Assembly: GCF_019219075.1 (NCBI RefSeq)
Contig: NZ_JAHUWJ010000002.1
Span: 248,001-312,000, forward strand
Direction: 5' to 3'
Source: Chitinophaga sp. sic0106
GTDB lineage: Bacteria; Bacteroidota; Bacteroidia; Chitinophagales; Chitinophagaceae
DNA: 64,000 bases
Shown one piece after another: positions 55,041 through 62,277 of this stretch. The notes under the pieces were generated by a model. That model did not search any database and was not told the origin of the DNA. It saw only the letters and a list, made by a program, of their open reading frames with translations. The translations under genes and the position numbers were made by a program. Each line of letters begins with the position of its first letter. Within the stretch, counting starts at the first letter, position 1.

Positions 55041-57009
55041 TCAGTTCAATGTTTACGGTGGTTCCCTGATTAATGCGCGAATCTATATCAATATTTCCTT
55101 TCATAAAGCCCACTCTGTTGCGGATGTTATTCAATCCGATGCCTTTGCTGCCGTTGGTAATATCAAATCCTTTGCCGTCGTCTTCGGCGGTGATGAAGCA
55201 TTTGCCCTCATCGATGCTACACTGCAACATAATATTTTTTGCGTTGCCGTGGCGCACGGCGTTGTTGAGCAGCTCCTGGATGATGCGGTAGATATGTAGT
55301 TGTATGTCTTCGGCGAGTGGGTGGTCGGAGAGGTGTATGGCCTGGAAGGTGATGCGGGTATGGTCGTTCATCATGCTTTCGCAGAGATCGTTGATAGCCG
55401 CTTCCAGGCTCTGTTCCAGCAGGGTGGCCGGCATCATGTTGTGTGCAATGCGGCGTAGTTCGGTAACGGACTTGTCGAGCTGCTGGGTGATTTTTTCCAG
55501 GGGAGCCGCTACTTGTACATCACTACTTTTCATGTGGGCCGACAAATTTATCCGTGCACCGGCGATCATGCCGCCGAGGCCGTCGTGGAGGTCGCGGGCG
55601 AGCCGGCGCCTTTCCTGCTCTTCCCCCTGCATGATGGCCTGGCTGAAGCGCAGCTGTTGTTCCTGTTCTATTTCGTGGAGATGTTGGCGGTAGCTGAGCT
55701 CCTTTTGCTCGTGCAGTTTGCGTCGGTTACGGAAGATGATATAACCGGTGGTGAGCAGCAGCACGAGGAACATGCTGATAGAGCCAAACAGGCCGCTGAC
55801 CAGTCTGGAGTTGCTGGCAGAGAGGCTTTCCTGGATATTTTTTGCTTTTAAGGCTTCGATTTCTTTTTGCTTTTCGGCGTTGCGGTAGCGGATTTCGAGG
55901 GCATGCACATCGTTGGTGAGCTGACTTTTACTGAGGCTGTCGTTCAGTTCCGCATATTTTTTCATCCAGGTATAGCCTGGCTGATAGTCTTTCAGTTCTT
56001 CGTAGGTAAGGGCAAGGCCGTAGTATACCTGCAGGCGGTTAGTGGCCAGCATCATCATTTCGGGCTTTTCCGACAGCAGGAGGAGTATGTTCCTGGCTTT
56101 GGTAAACTGGCGGGCATTGTAGTAGGCGTAGAACTGTTGGAGCTGCATACGCTGCATGTCGTAGGCTTTCCCCATTTTGCCGGCCATGGCTATGCCTTTA
56201 TCCAGACTTTCCAGGGCCTCATCAAATTTGCCCATAACGGTGAAGTTCATGCCTTCGGCGGCGTAGTAGTCGAGATAGAATTCCGAGTCGGGATAGGCTG
56301 GTAGCAGTTTGGCGGCGCTGTCGAGGGCCTGCCTGGCTTCAGCAGCTTTGCCGCTGAGGGAATAGTTTTCTGCAACGGTGGTATAAGCGGTGATCAGTTC
56401 ATGGGTAGGCACCCCAGGCAGTTTGAGGGTGTTGAAAGCAGATTTTATGTATGTGTCTGCTTTGGCAAACTCGCCGGCATTTTTAAACACCATGGCTACT
56501 GCCAGGAGGTTTTTCCCGGCCATGGTATTGTCGCCCGCCTGCTGTGCCAGTGGGATGGCTTTGTTCAGGAGGATGTCGGCAAACCCTTTGGGGTTATCCT
56601 TTTTTTGCTCGCCGGCGCCGTAGAGGTACCATGCCTTTGCGCGGAACGACAATGCCTGCGGCGTTTTGAAGGGCTGCAGGAGGGTGTCGGCCTTCAGGTA
56701 GAGGGCCATGGCTTTGTCCAGGTCGGTGGCTTCAATAATCCTGCCGGCATAGTAATAATATGCCGCGGCAGGTATGCCGGTATTTTTACTGAACTGTAAT
56801 CCGTTCTTGAGATAGCGGTCGGCTTTCAGGCTGTCTTTTCCGAGATATAGTTCTGCGAGTTCGAACGACAACATGGCTCTGGCACTATCACTGCCGGCTG
56901 TGTTTAGCTGCAGTAGCAGGTTCTCCGTGGTTTTTTCATTGGCTGGCGTTTGGGCATTCACGAATAACGGCAGCGTATATAGGAAAACAAGGATGACTAA
57001 CTTTTTCAT
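55030..57009 (-). CDS. TPR-containing sensor histidine kinase, HisKA_3 type
   Basis: 659 residues. A signal peptide (to about 19) leads to a periplasmic TPR array (about 30-370). A coiled segment and one membrane helix (about 400-424) follow, then HisKA_3 with RRLARDLHDGLGGMIAGARI (phospho-His in DLHDG) and an HATPase domain (ELLNNAVRHGNA, DDGKGFD, GIGLNNIRNRV). This TPR-kinase type is common in Bacteroidota and senses unknown periplasmic partners. It overlaps the response regulator gene by 11 nt. Confidence 0.93.
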   Translation of the reverse strand: MKKLVILVFLYTLPLFVNAQTPANEKTTENLLLQLNTAGSDSARAMLSFELAELYLGKDSLKADRYLKNGLQFSKNTGIPAAAYYYYAGRIIEATDLDKAMALYLKADTLLQPFKTPQALSFRAKAWYLYGAGEQKKDNPKGFADILLNKAIPLAQQAGDNTMAGKNLLAVAMVFKNAGEFAKADTYIKSAFNTLKLPGVPTHELITAYTTVAENYSLSGKAAEARQALDSAAKLLPAYPDSEFYLDYYAAEGMNFTVMGKFDEALESLDKGIAMAGKMGKAYDMQRMQLQQFYAYYNARQFTKARNILLLLSEKPEMMMLATNRLQVYYGLALTYEELKDYQPGYTWMKKYAELNDSLSKSQLTNDVHALEIRYRNAEKQKEIEALKAKNIQESLSASNSRLVSGLFGSISMFLVLLLTTGYIIFRNRRKLHEQKELSYRQHLHEIEQEQQLRFSQAIMQGEEQERRRLARDLHDGLGGMIAGARINLSAHMKSSDVQVAAPLEKITQQLDKSVTELRRIAHNMMPATLLEQSLEAAINDLCESMMNDHTRITFQAIHLSDHPLAEDIQLHIYRIIQELLNNAVRHGNAKNIMLQCSIDEGKCFITAEDDGKGFDITNGSKGIGLNNIRNRVGFMKGNIDIDSRINQGTTVNIELNVQ

Positions 57010-57052
57010 ACCGGAAAATTAATAACAATTACGGAGCATACCAATTTCCGGC

Positions 57053-57086
57053 ATTTCCATCTACCTGAAAACAGGTAGATGGAAAT
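57053..57086. terminator. 15-bp perfect palindrome between divergent genes
   Basis: ATTTCCATCTACCTG pairs with its complement around AAAA (57053-57086). It lies upstream of both the minus-strand kinase and the plus-strand lipoprotein. A terminator is therefore not needed here, and an operator or attenuator is possible. Confidence 0.45.
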
Positions 57087-57101
57087 ACTGCATACCCGGG
57101 A

Positions 57102-57132
57102 TTGTTGCCCCTCTTAGATGTAAATACTTTTG
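57102..57132 (+). promoter_or_regulatory. Promoter TTG-N20-TACTTTTG
   Basis: A full match to the Bacteroidota sigma-ABfr promoter: TTG at 57102-57104, 20-nt spacer, TACTTTTG at 57125-57132, 21 nt before the lipoprotein start at 57154. Confidence 0.7.
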
Positions 57133-57153
57133 TATCGACTAATATCTTTAATT

Positions 57154-57543
57154 ATGAAACTATTTAAGAAGCTCCTGTTTCCATTGTTGGCAGTGATGTT
57201 TTTGTTTGCTGCGTGTTCTAAAGACAAAAATGATGGCCCCTCCAGCACCAGCCACAAAGTGGTGTTTAAAGCAATTGGTTCCAGCGATACAGATATAAGC
57301 ACGGCGGTTTACGGTTATGATACCGAGTTGACAACTGCATCTGCATTATCTGGCACCACCTGGACCAGCCCTGAGATTACCGTACCAGCGGGTGCCCTGA
57401 TGGCACAGGCGGTAATATCAGCAATCGGCACTAACGTTAACTCCAGCCTGAAAGTAGAAGTATGGGTGGATGGAGTTAAAAAAGATGAAGCCAGCAGCAC
57501 TGGTACAGCGCTGTCGGCCCATGCCTCTGCACGCCTTCAATAA
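57154..57543 (+). CDS. Small lipoprotein of unknown function
   Basis: 129 residues from Met at 57154; an earlier in-frame Met would place coding sequence almost inside the promoter. Lipobox FAAC (Cys21), a short charged linker (KDKNDGPSS), then a domain of about 95 residues with alternating short strands, rich in Ser, Thr, Ala and Val, which looks like a small beta-sandwich. A well-formed promoter and two downstream terminators show that it is expressed as a single gene. No family was recognised. Confidence 0.75.
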   Translation: MKLFKKLLFPLLAVMFLFAACSKDKNDGPSSTSHKVVFKAIGSSDTDISTAVYGYDTELTTASALSGTTWTSPEITVPAGALMAQAVISAIGTNVNSSLKVEVWVDGVKKDEASSTGTALSAHASARLQ

Positions 57544-57564
57544 AAACATTTCACTTATTGCTGT

Positions 57565-57646
57565 TACCCCGGTGGTCGTATAGGCGACACCGGGGTATTT
57601 TTTTGCCGCATAGCACCATAGATCCGTGCTATGCGGTTTGTTTTTT
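57565..57646 (+). terminator. Two tandem rho-independent terminators
   Basis: Terminator 1: TACCCCGGTG with CACCGGGGTA and a six- to seven-T tail (57565-57604). Terminator 2: a perfect 11-bp stem CCGCATAGCAC/GTGCTATGCGG followed by TTTGTTTTTTT (57606-57646). Confidence 0.9.
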
Positions 57647-57654
57647 TATATTTG
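57647..57654 (+). promoter_or_regulatory. Promoter -7 element, TATATTTG
   Basis: A perfect TAnnTTTG match 23 nt before the DUF1349 gene, immediately after the second terminator. The expected -33 position falls inside the terminator stem and has no TTG. Confidence 0.45.
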
Positions 57655-57677
57655 TTGGCATAAACCGGATTTTTTAT

Positions 57678-58343
57678 ATGAAGAGAATAAAGTGCCTCTT
57701 TGGGGCAATGGCCTTGTTACTGACAACTGCAAACTTCGTAGCTGCGCAAACGTTAGATAAGATGCAGTGGTTTAATGAACCGGAGAAATGGGAGATAAAA
57801 GACAACGCCCTGGTAATGCAGGTGACGCCGCAGTCGGACTACTGGCGGATTTCCCATTATGGCTTTACCGTGGATGACGCCCCTTTCCTGTACACCACCT
57901 ACGGTGGCGAGTTTGAAGCCAAGGTGAAGCTAACCGGTGCCTATAAAGCCCGTTTCGATCAGATGGGACTGATGCTGCGTACTGATCATGAAAACTATAT
58001 CAAAACAGGAGTAGAGTATGTAGACGGGAAGTTCAATGTGAGCACCGTTGTTACCCACACTAAAAGCGACTGGAGTGTAACTACGCTGGATAAGGCGCCG
58101 CCTTACATCTGGATCAAAGTGGTGCGCCGCCTCGATGCGGTAGAGATTTTCTATTCTCTGGATGATAAAAACTACATTATGACCCGCAATGCTCCGTTGC
58201 AGGACAATAAGCCGGTGATGGTGGGCCTGATGGCCGCGAGCCCGGATGGAAATGGCTTCCAGGCTACTTTTGAATACTTTAAGGTAAAGCACCTGCCGGA
58301 TCAGCGCCGTGTAGAATGGTTGAAAAAGAACAGCGGTAATTGA
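57678..58343 (+). CDS. Exported DUF1349-type beta-sandwich protein
   Basis: 221 residues from Met at 57678, where a signal peptide begins (cleavage near VAAQ, residue 24). The mature protein has a concanavalin-like fold of the DUF1349 family: WEIKDNALVMQVTPQSDYW, GGEFEAKVKL, DQMGLMLRTDHENYIKTGVEYV, then FSLDD-like and VGLMAASPDGNGFQATFEYF. The family is related to fungal and bacterial regulation-of-axial-bud-like lectin folds and is thought to bind or modify glycans. No catalytic residue is assigned. It is followed 24 nt later by another exported protein, probably co-transcribed. Confidence 0.85.
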   Translation: MKRIKCLFGAMALLLTTANFVAAQTLDKMQWFNEPEKWEIKDNALVMQVTPQSDYWRISHYGFTVDDAPFLYTTYGGEFEAKVKLTGAYKARFDQMGLMLRTDHENYIKTGVEYVDGKFNVSTVVTHTKSDWSVTTLDKAPPYIWIKVVRRLDAVEIFYSLDDKNYIMTRNAPLQDNKPVMVGLMAASPDGNGFQATFEYFKVKHLPDQRRVEWLKKNSGN

Positions 58344-58367
58344 TAATTTTCTCTTATTTAGTATGCT

Positions 58368-58943
58368 ATGAAAAAAATCCTGATTACACTATGCCTTGGC
58401 CTTGGCAGCTGCTTAGCTGCGCAGGCACAGAAAGAAAAAAACGAACTGCACTTCAAGAGTGGGCAGTCTCAGCTGATCACCGTTTATAAGGGTACAGTTT
58501 TCGTCAATGGTAATAAAGCTTTTATCTTCCAGAAAGATAATATTAACTACGCCAGTAAGCGTAATAAACTGGTGGAAGATGGAAGGACAGTTTTTTTATT
58601 TCTGGAAATAGACAATGCGCCGAATAAAAATCGGTTCCTGGTGTTCAATATTGATCACTCGCTGGCGGATACGGTTGTCAACGCTATTGCTTCTGATGTA
58701 AAGGACTGGGATGGTGATGGCAACCTGGAATTTGGTGGTGCGGAAAATACGCCAGTGTACAATGGTACAGACTCTGCTTACTATGTAGCTTCCCGTTTTT
58801 ACGAGATTAAAAAAGGCAAAATTTCCTATGATGCTGCGCTGACGGAAAAGACGGACCTGAAAAAAAACAAGGTATTTTTAACGGACCCATATGATGCAAA
58901 TGGTCAGCCAAAGCTGATCCCTAAAAGGCAGCCGAAGCGCTGA
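58368..58943 (+). CDS. Exported protein of unknown function
   Basis: 191 residues with a signal peptide (1-21, LAAQAQ). The mature part starts with a beta-rich region (NELHFKSGQSQLITVYKG) and has one Asp-rich loop, DVKDWDGDGNLEFGG, which resembles a calcium-binding loop. The C-terminus is basic (KLIPKRQPKR). No known family was recognised. It shares a transcript with the DUF1349 gene (24-nt gap) and ends before a double-hairpin terminator. Confidence 0.75.
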   Translation: MKKILITLCLGLGSCLAAQAQKEKNELHFKSGQSQLITVYKGTVFVNGNKAFIFQKDNINYASKRNKLVEDGRTVFLFLEIDNAPNKNRFLVFNIDHSLADTVVNAIASDVKDWDGDGNLEFGGAENTPVYNGTDSAYYVASRFYEIKKGKISYDAALTEKTDLKKNKVFLTDPYDANGQPKLIPKRQPKR

Positions 58944-58977
58944 TTTTTGATACGCTAATTATCATTATAATAAACTG

Positions 58978-59027
58978 AAAATCAATCTGATGTGAGGAAG
59001 ATTTTTCCTCCCGGATTGATTTTTTTA
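58978..59027 (+). terminator. Terminator with nested hairpin
   Basis: AAAATCAATC pairs with GATTGATTTT, enclosing a second stem GAGGAA/TTCCTC, and a run of seven or more T residues follows (59020-59026). It marks the left border of the AT-rich coiled-coil cassettes. Confidence 0.85.
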
Positions 59028-59081
59028 TTGTGGAAAACTCCTAGCTTCGCGGTATAAAATCAACTAAAAAAATATAAAACC

Positions 59082-59840
59082 ATGTTTGACAACCAGGAAG
59101 TTTTTAAGGTCATGTTAACCGAAGTTGTTAACGCCGCAGTAAATGATTCGATGGATAAAAAGTTTGAAGCTTTTGAAGTGAGGATGGATGGCAAGCTCCA
59201 AAAGCTGGAAGGTTCCATGAATCAACAATTTAATGAAGTCCATGAAAAGTTTAATGGAATGGACACTCGCCTTAATGGAATGGACACTCGCCTTGAGGGA
59301 ATGGACACTCGCCTTGAGGGAATGGACACTCGTCTTGAGGGAATGGACACTCGCCTTGAGGGAATGGATGCTCGCCTTGAGGGAATGGATGCTCGCCTTG
59401 AGGGAATGGATGAACGATTTATGGACATTGACAAGCGCCTTGAGGGCATTGACAGCCGCCTTGAGGGTATCGACGAACGATTTGTAGGAATTGACACCCA
59501 GCTCAAAGGGTTTGATGAACGATTTAAGGGAATTGACACCCAACTTAAAGGGTTTGACAAGCAACTTAAAGTCGTTGATAAGCAACTTAAGGGGTTTAAT
59601 GAAAACTTTAAGGGAATCGATCAACAATTTGCTGATATGAACACAAAGATTGACGATATCCAGAAAACATTAGTGGTGAATGGAGCGCATATTGCTAAAG
59701 GTGCAGGTCATCTCCTGACTTTAGTGGCTAACCAGAATGCTTTGATCAGCCATTTTAAGCTAATGGAGGCTACTATTGAAGAAAAATTTAAGGTTAAACT
59801 AAATGTTATTAAAAGTGATTCCTTTAAAAGGCACAACTAA
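59082..59840 (+). CDS. Heptad-repeat coiled-coil protein, cassette 1 first gene
   Basis: 252 residues, no signal peptide or membrane helix, so cytoplasmic. The N-terminal block (1-34; MLTEVVNAAVNDS) is shared with the protein encoded at 60442. From about residue 45 to 190 there is an almost unbroken chain of heptads of the form G-M/I-D-x-R/Q-L/F-E/K. Hydrophobic residues are spaced 3 and 4 apart, as in a parallel coiled coil of about 20 turns. A C-terminal domain (about 190-252; AHIAKGAGHLLTLVANQNAL) follows. Seven 21-bp DNA repeats (59256-59402) underlie the purest part. Codons are AT-rich compared with neighbours. Function unknown; oligomeric scaffold, filament or fibre-like roles are possible. 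Confidence 0.85.
   Translation: MFDNQEVFKVMLTEVVNAAVNDSMDKKFEAFEVRMDGKLQKLEGSMNQQFNEVHEKFNGMDTRLNGMDTRLEGMDTRLEGMDTRLEGMDTRLEGMDARLEGMDARLEGMDERFMDIDKRLEGIDSRLEGIDERFVGIDTQLKGFDERFKGIDTQLKGFDKQLKVVDKQLKGFNENFKGIDQQFADMNTKIDDIQKTLVVNGAHIAKGAGHLLTLVANQNALISHFKLMEATIEEKFKVKLNVIKSDSFKRHN
59256..59402 (+). repeat. Seven 21-bp in-frame tandem repeats
   Basis: Seven consecutive units close to GGAATGGACACTCGCCTTGAG start at 59256, 59277, 59298, 59319, 59340, 59361 and 59382. They differ by at most three bases each. Diverged units continue to about 59640. Each codes one heptad, so gain or loss of units changes coiled-coil length without a frameshift. Confidence 0.95.
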
Positions 59841-59887
59841 CTGATTATTTTTTATTCGTATTATTTAACAATCAAATTTTTATTATT

Positions 59888-60223
59888 ATGATGATAGAAC
59901 CTCACATTAAACAGGTTATGGACCTTGTTGAAATTCAAAAGGAAGAAATGGATAATTATCTAAATGCTGTGAAAGCACGGTATAAGGAAGTTCGAGATAA
60001 TAGCTCCATCTCTGAGGGAGAGCATCCAATTGCTTGGGATGAAATTACGTCTTGGATTAAATCATTAGAAGAAACCTTACAACTTACAAAAGCAGAAGTA
60101 GAAACTATTAATAGTAATTACTTTATGTTCAATGCAGGTTGGAGAATCTTTAAAGAAAAATGTGACAGGATTAAGCTCCGATTAGAGCTGGCTGAAGCAA
60201 ATGCACTGCCTCCTGCTGAATAA
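59888..60223 (+). CDS. Small helical protein, cassette 1 second gene
   Basis: 111 residues, probably all alpha-helical, no export signal. It aligns without gaps over about 90 residues to the protein at 60985: both have a first helix ending in KARY or KSRY, an acidic loop with HP (EGEHPI / GNDHPF), an IT motif, and a last helix with D-x-x-x-x-RL-x-x-x-E. It lies 47 nt after the coiled-coil gene in an AT-rich leader. No known family was recognised. The pairing with a coiled-coil gene in both cassettes suggests that the two proteins act together. Confidence 0.75.
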   Translation: MMIEPHIKQVMDLVEIQKEEMDNYLNAVKARYKEVRDNSSISEGEHPIAWDEITSWIKSLEETLQLTKAEVETINSNYFMFNAGWRIFKEKCDRIKLRLELAEANALPPAE

Positions 60224-60227
60224 CCCT

Positions 60228-60400
60228 CCTTCAACTTTAGATACAGTTAACTACCAAGGATTATTCCCCAAAGTCAATTCCCAACAACAAACACCGCAGA
60301 ATTGGCGGAAGCTCAATGCCACTAAATAGGGTATTAGCGATCCCGTGCTCATAGTCGCCGTAGCGCCTGGAGGAGTTGTGTCTTGACTTTTGGGTTACCC
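60228..60400 (+). repeat. Structured intergenic element, copy 1
   Basis: This stretch follows cassette 1 and aligns with 61338-61494. Shared landmarks in the same order are TTCAACTT-AGATAC-GTTAACTAC, a CCAAA-type left arm, a CCGC...GCGG hairpin (60293-60307), CCACTA, GGTAT-AG, and a right arm TTGACTTTTGGG. The left arm CCCCAAAGTCAA (60266-60277) pairs with the right arm TTGACTTTTGGG (60383-60394), closing a loop of about 105 nt with inner hairpins. It could be a structured RNA, a terminator complex or a recombination site; no open frame is present. Confidence 0.55.
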
Positions 60401-60441
60401 ATTGTTTCACAATATTTTTTTTAACTCAAAAATTGAAAACC

Positions 60442-60954
60442 ATGTTTGATGACCAGGAAAAATTCAAAGGCATGTTAACCGAAGTTGTTAACGCAGCTGT
60501 TAATGATTCCATTAAGAAGGAGCTTAAGTCGCTCGATGTTTCCATTAACCGGAGAATGGGCAAACTGGAAAAAAAATTCGAAAAGCGATTTGAAAAAGTG
60601 GATGAGAGTTTAAGAAACATATCAGGTCGACTTACTACACTGGAAGGTAAGATGGTTATTCTGGAAGGTAAGATGGATAATCTGAAAGGTAGAATGGTTA
60701 TTCTGGAAGGTAGAATGGAGAGTATGGAGGGTGAGATGGAAATGGTGAAAGTTGAAATGGAAAGTATGAGTCAGGCGGTGAAATATGCCAGCAGCAGATC
60801 GGATTTAGCATGTACGCATACCTATAAGTTGCTGGATGACACAGGCAGGATCGGTCGCCAATTCGACCTCCTGATACTTGCACTTGAAAAGGCGTGTAAA
60901 GTGGACCTTACTGATGTAAAAATAGTTACACCAATAATTCCGGAACACAATTAA
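60442..60954 (+). CDS. Coiled-coil protein, cassette 2 first gene
   Basis: 170 residues from Met at 60442; the upstream TTG-initiated extension has no counterpart. The N-terminal block (MFDDQEKFKGMLTEVVNAAV) is nearly identical to the protein at 59082, also at DNA level. A shorter coiled coil (about 30-115) follows with LEGKM/LEGRM heptads (TTLEGKMVILEGKMDNLKG), then a C-terminal domain (about 118-170; YASSRSDLACTHTYKLLDD). The heptads differ in sequence from those of cassette 1 (LEGKM rather than GMDTR), so the repeats have evolved separately while the ends are kept. No export signal. Function unknown. Confidence 0.82.
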   Translation: MFDDQEKFKGMLTEVVNAAVNDSIKKELKSLDVSINRRMGKLEKKFEKRFEKVDESLRNISGRLTTLEGKMVILEGKMDNLKGRMVILEGRMESMEGEMEMVKVEMESMSQAVKYASSRSDLACTHTYKLLDDTGRIGRQFDLLILALEKACKVDLTDVKIVTPIIPEHN

Positions 60955-60984
60955 ATCATTTTATAATCTAAAAATGGAAATTTT

Positions 60985-61335
60985 ATGTCACAAATTTTAG
61001 AAAGCGTAAGAATAATGCCACTTGCCAAGGCAGTAGACGAATTAGCGAAAGAACTCGAAGGAAGGTTTGATAAATTAAAGAGTAGATACGAGCTTTCCTA
61101 TGCACAGTTTAAAGAGGAAGGCAATGACCATCCATTTAATGATGCTGGCATTACTGAACAGTATAACAAGCTGACTAGCTTCATTGGTTTTATGAGAAAG
61201 GAGGCCGATGGTGTAATTGGAAGTCTGTTGAATTTTGGTAATTCTTTTTCGTTCCTTGATAATGTTTTAGACAAGCTTAACTTTCGCCTGGATATGCTTG
61301 AAGAAATCGAAAATTCAACATCGGAAGGCGGTTGA
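60985..61335 (+). CDS. Small helical protein, cassette 2 second gene
   Basis: 116 residues, predicted helical, no signal peptide. Paralogue of the 111-residue protein at 59888: the helix KELEGRFDKLKSRY, the loop GNDHPF, IT, and the final helix DKLNFRLDMLEEIE align with it. It starts 30 nt after the coiled-coil gene, so the two are one transcript. No known family was recognised. Confidence 0.75.
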   Translation: MSQILESVRIMPLAKAVDELAKELEGRFDKLKSRYELSYAQFKEEGNDHPFNDAGITEQYNKLTSFIGFMRKEADGVIGSLLNFGNSFSFLDNVLDKLNFRLDMLEEIENSTSEGG

Positions 61336-61337
61336 CC

Positions 61338-61494
61338 CTTTTTCAACTTGAGATACCGTTAACTACATACTATCCCAAAAGCCATCTCCCACATCATCTC
61401 CCGCAAAGGCGGAAATTAAACCACTACCAGTGGTATCAGTACTGCTGTGTCCGTAAATAATAGCAGTCTATATGACTTTTTGGATAGTATGTAT
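61338..61494 (+). repeat. Structured intergenic element, copy 2
   Basis: Second copy of the element behind cassette 1. The outer stem is much stronger here: 61365-61385 pairs with 61472-61492, 19 of 21 positions, around ACATACTATCC and its complement. Inside are CCGC-AAAG-GCGG (61401-61412), CCAC-TACCA-GTGG (61421-61433) and CTGCT...AGCAG (61442-61465). Although the bases differ between copies, pairing is kept in the outer stem and the CCGC hairpin, which suggests selection on structure. Confidence 0.55.
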
Positions 61495-61530
61495 ATATAA
61501 TGAATTAAAATACATATACATAGGCTATAA

Positions 61531-61561
61531 TTGCTCAAACTTCAAAATTGATATAAATTTG
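61531..61561 (+). promoter_or_regulatory. Promoter TTG-N20-TAAATTTG
   Basis: Full match to the Bacteroidota promoter: TTG at 61531-61533, 20-nt spacer, TAAATTTG at 61554-61561, 29 nt before the response regulator start. Confidence 0.7.
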
Positions 61562-61590
61562 CACTGCACTTTGCCTGCAAGTATGTACAT

Positions 61591-62277
61591 ATGAAAGTCT
61601 TGATCGTAGAAGATAATAAAGAACTCTCCAGTGGTATAGCCGACTATCTCACCGGAGAAAAGTATATCTGTGAGCCGGCCTACGACTTCGAAACTGCCAC
61701 CGAAAAGCTGTCACTCTTCTCGTATGACTGTATCCTGGTAGATATCATGCTGCCCGATGGCAACGGCCTCGAACTGCTCAAACAAATCAGACAGGAAAAC
61801 ATCCGCAGTGGTATACTCATCATCTCCGCTAAAGATGCCCTCGATGATAAAGTCAAAGGCCTCGACGAAGGCGCCGACGACTACGTCATCAAACCCTTTC
61901 ATATGTCCGAGCTGCACGCACGCCTACGTGCCATCTACCGCCGTAAACAGCTGGAAGGCCCCAGCAGCCAGGTAGTATTTAACGAAATAGAACTCAATAC
62001 CGATACCATTGAGGCATCCGTGAATAATCAGCCACTCGATGTGACAAGAAAGGAATTTGACCTGCTGCTGTATTTTATCGTCAATAAAAACCGCGTGCTG
62101 TCAAAACAAGCCATCGCCGCTCACCTCTGGGGAGATTATACCGATAACCTCTCTAACTTCGATTTTGTATACCAACACGTAAAAAACCTGCGGAAAAAGA
62201 TCAGTGTGGCCGAAGGAACAGACTATATAGAAACCGTATATGGCCTGGGTTATAAGTTTAATACGTCCAAACAATGA
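61591..62277 (+). CDS. OmpR-family response regulator
   Basis: 228 residues. Receiver domain (1-118) with acidic pocket VEDN (6-9), phospho-acceptor Asp51 in LVDIMLPDG and Lys in VIKPFH. The winged-helix output domain (about 130-225) has TRKEFDLLLYFI and the C-terminal TVYGLGYKF hairpin. It overlaps the histidine kinase gene by 4 nt. The next gene is a TolC-like outer membrane protein, so control of an efflux system is likely (inference). Confidence 0.95.
   Translation: MKVLIVEDNKELSSGIADYLTGEKYICEPAYDFETATEKLSLFSYDCILVDIMLPDGNGLELLKQIRQENIRSGILIISAKDALDDKVKGLDEGADDYVIKPFHMSELHARLRAIYRRKQLEGPSSQVVFNEIELNTDTIEASVNNQPLDVTRKEFDLLLYFIVNKNRVLSKQAIAAHLWGDYTDNLSNFDFVYQHVKNLRKKISVAEGTDYIETVYGLGYKFNTSKQ

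Noticed and set aside
59256..59402. CRISPR-like array
   Set aside because: Units are adjacent without spacers and in frame with the protein. They are coding tandem repeats.
59115..59627. Open frame of 170 codons on the minus strand across the coiled-coil gene
   Set aside because: It exists because the 21-bp repeats are free of stops in several frames. The plus-strand frame has the conserved N-terminus shared with the paralogue.
60228..61494. Integron attC sites behind each cassette
   Set aside because: The outer arms do not show the RYYYAAC/GTTRRRY core pair and no integron integrase is present. The idea remains only as a general recombination-site hypothesis.
59082..61494. Retron or diversity-generating retroelement
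   Set aside because: No reverse transcriptase gene and no template/variable repeat pair is visible; the noncoding element alone is not enough.
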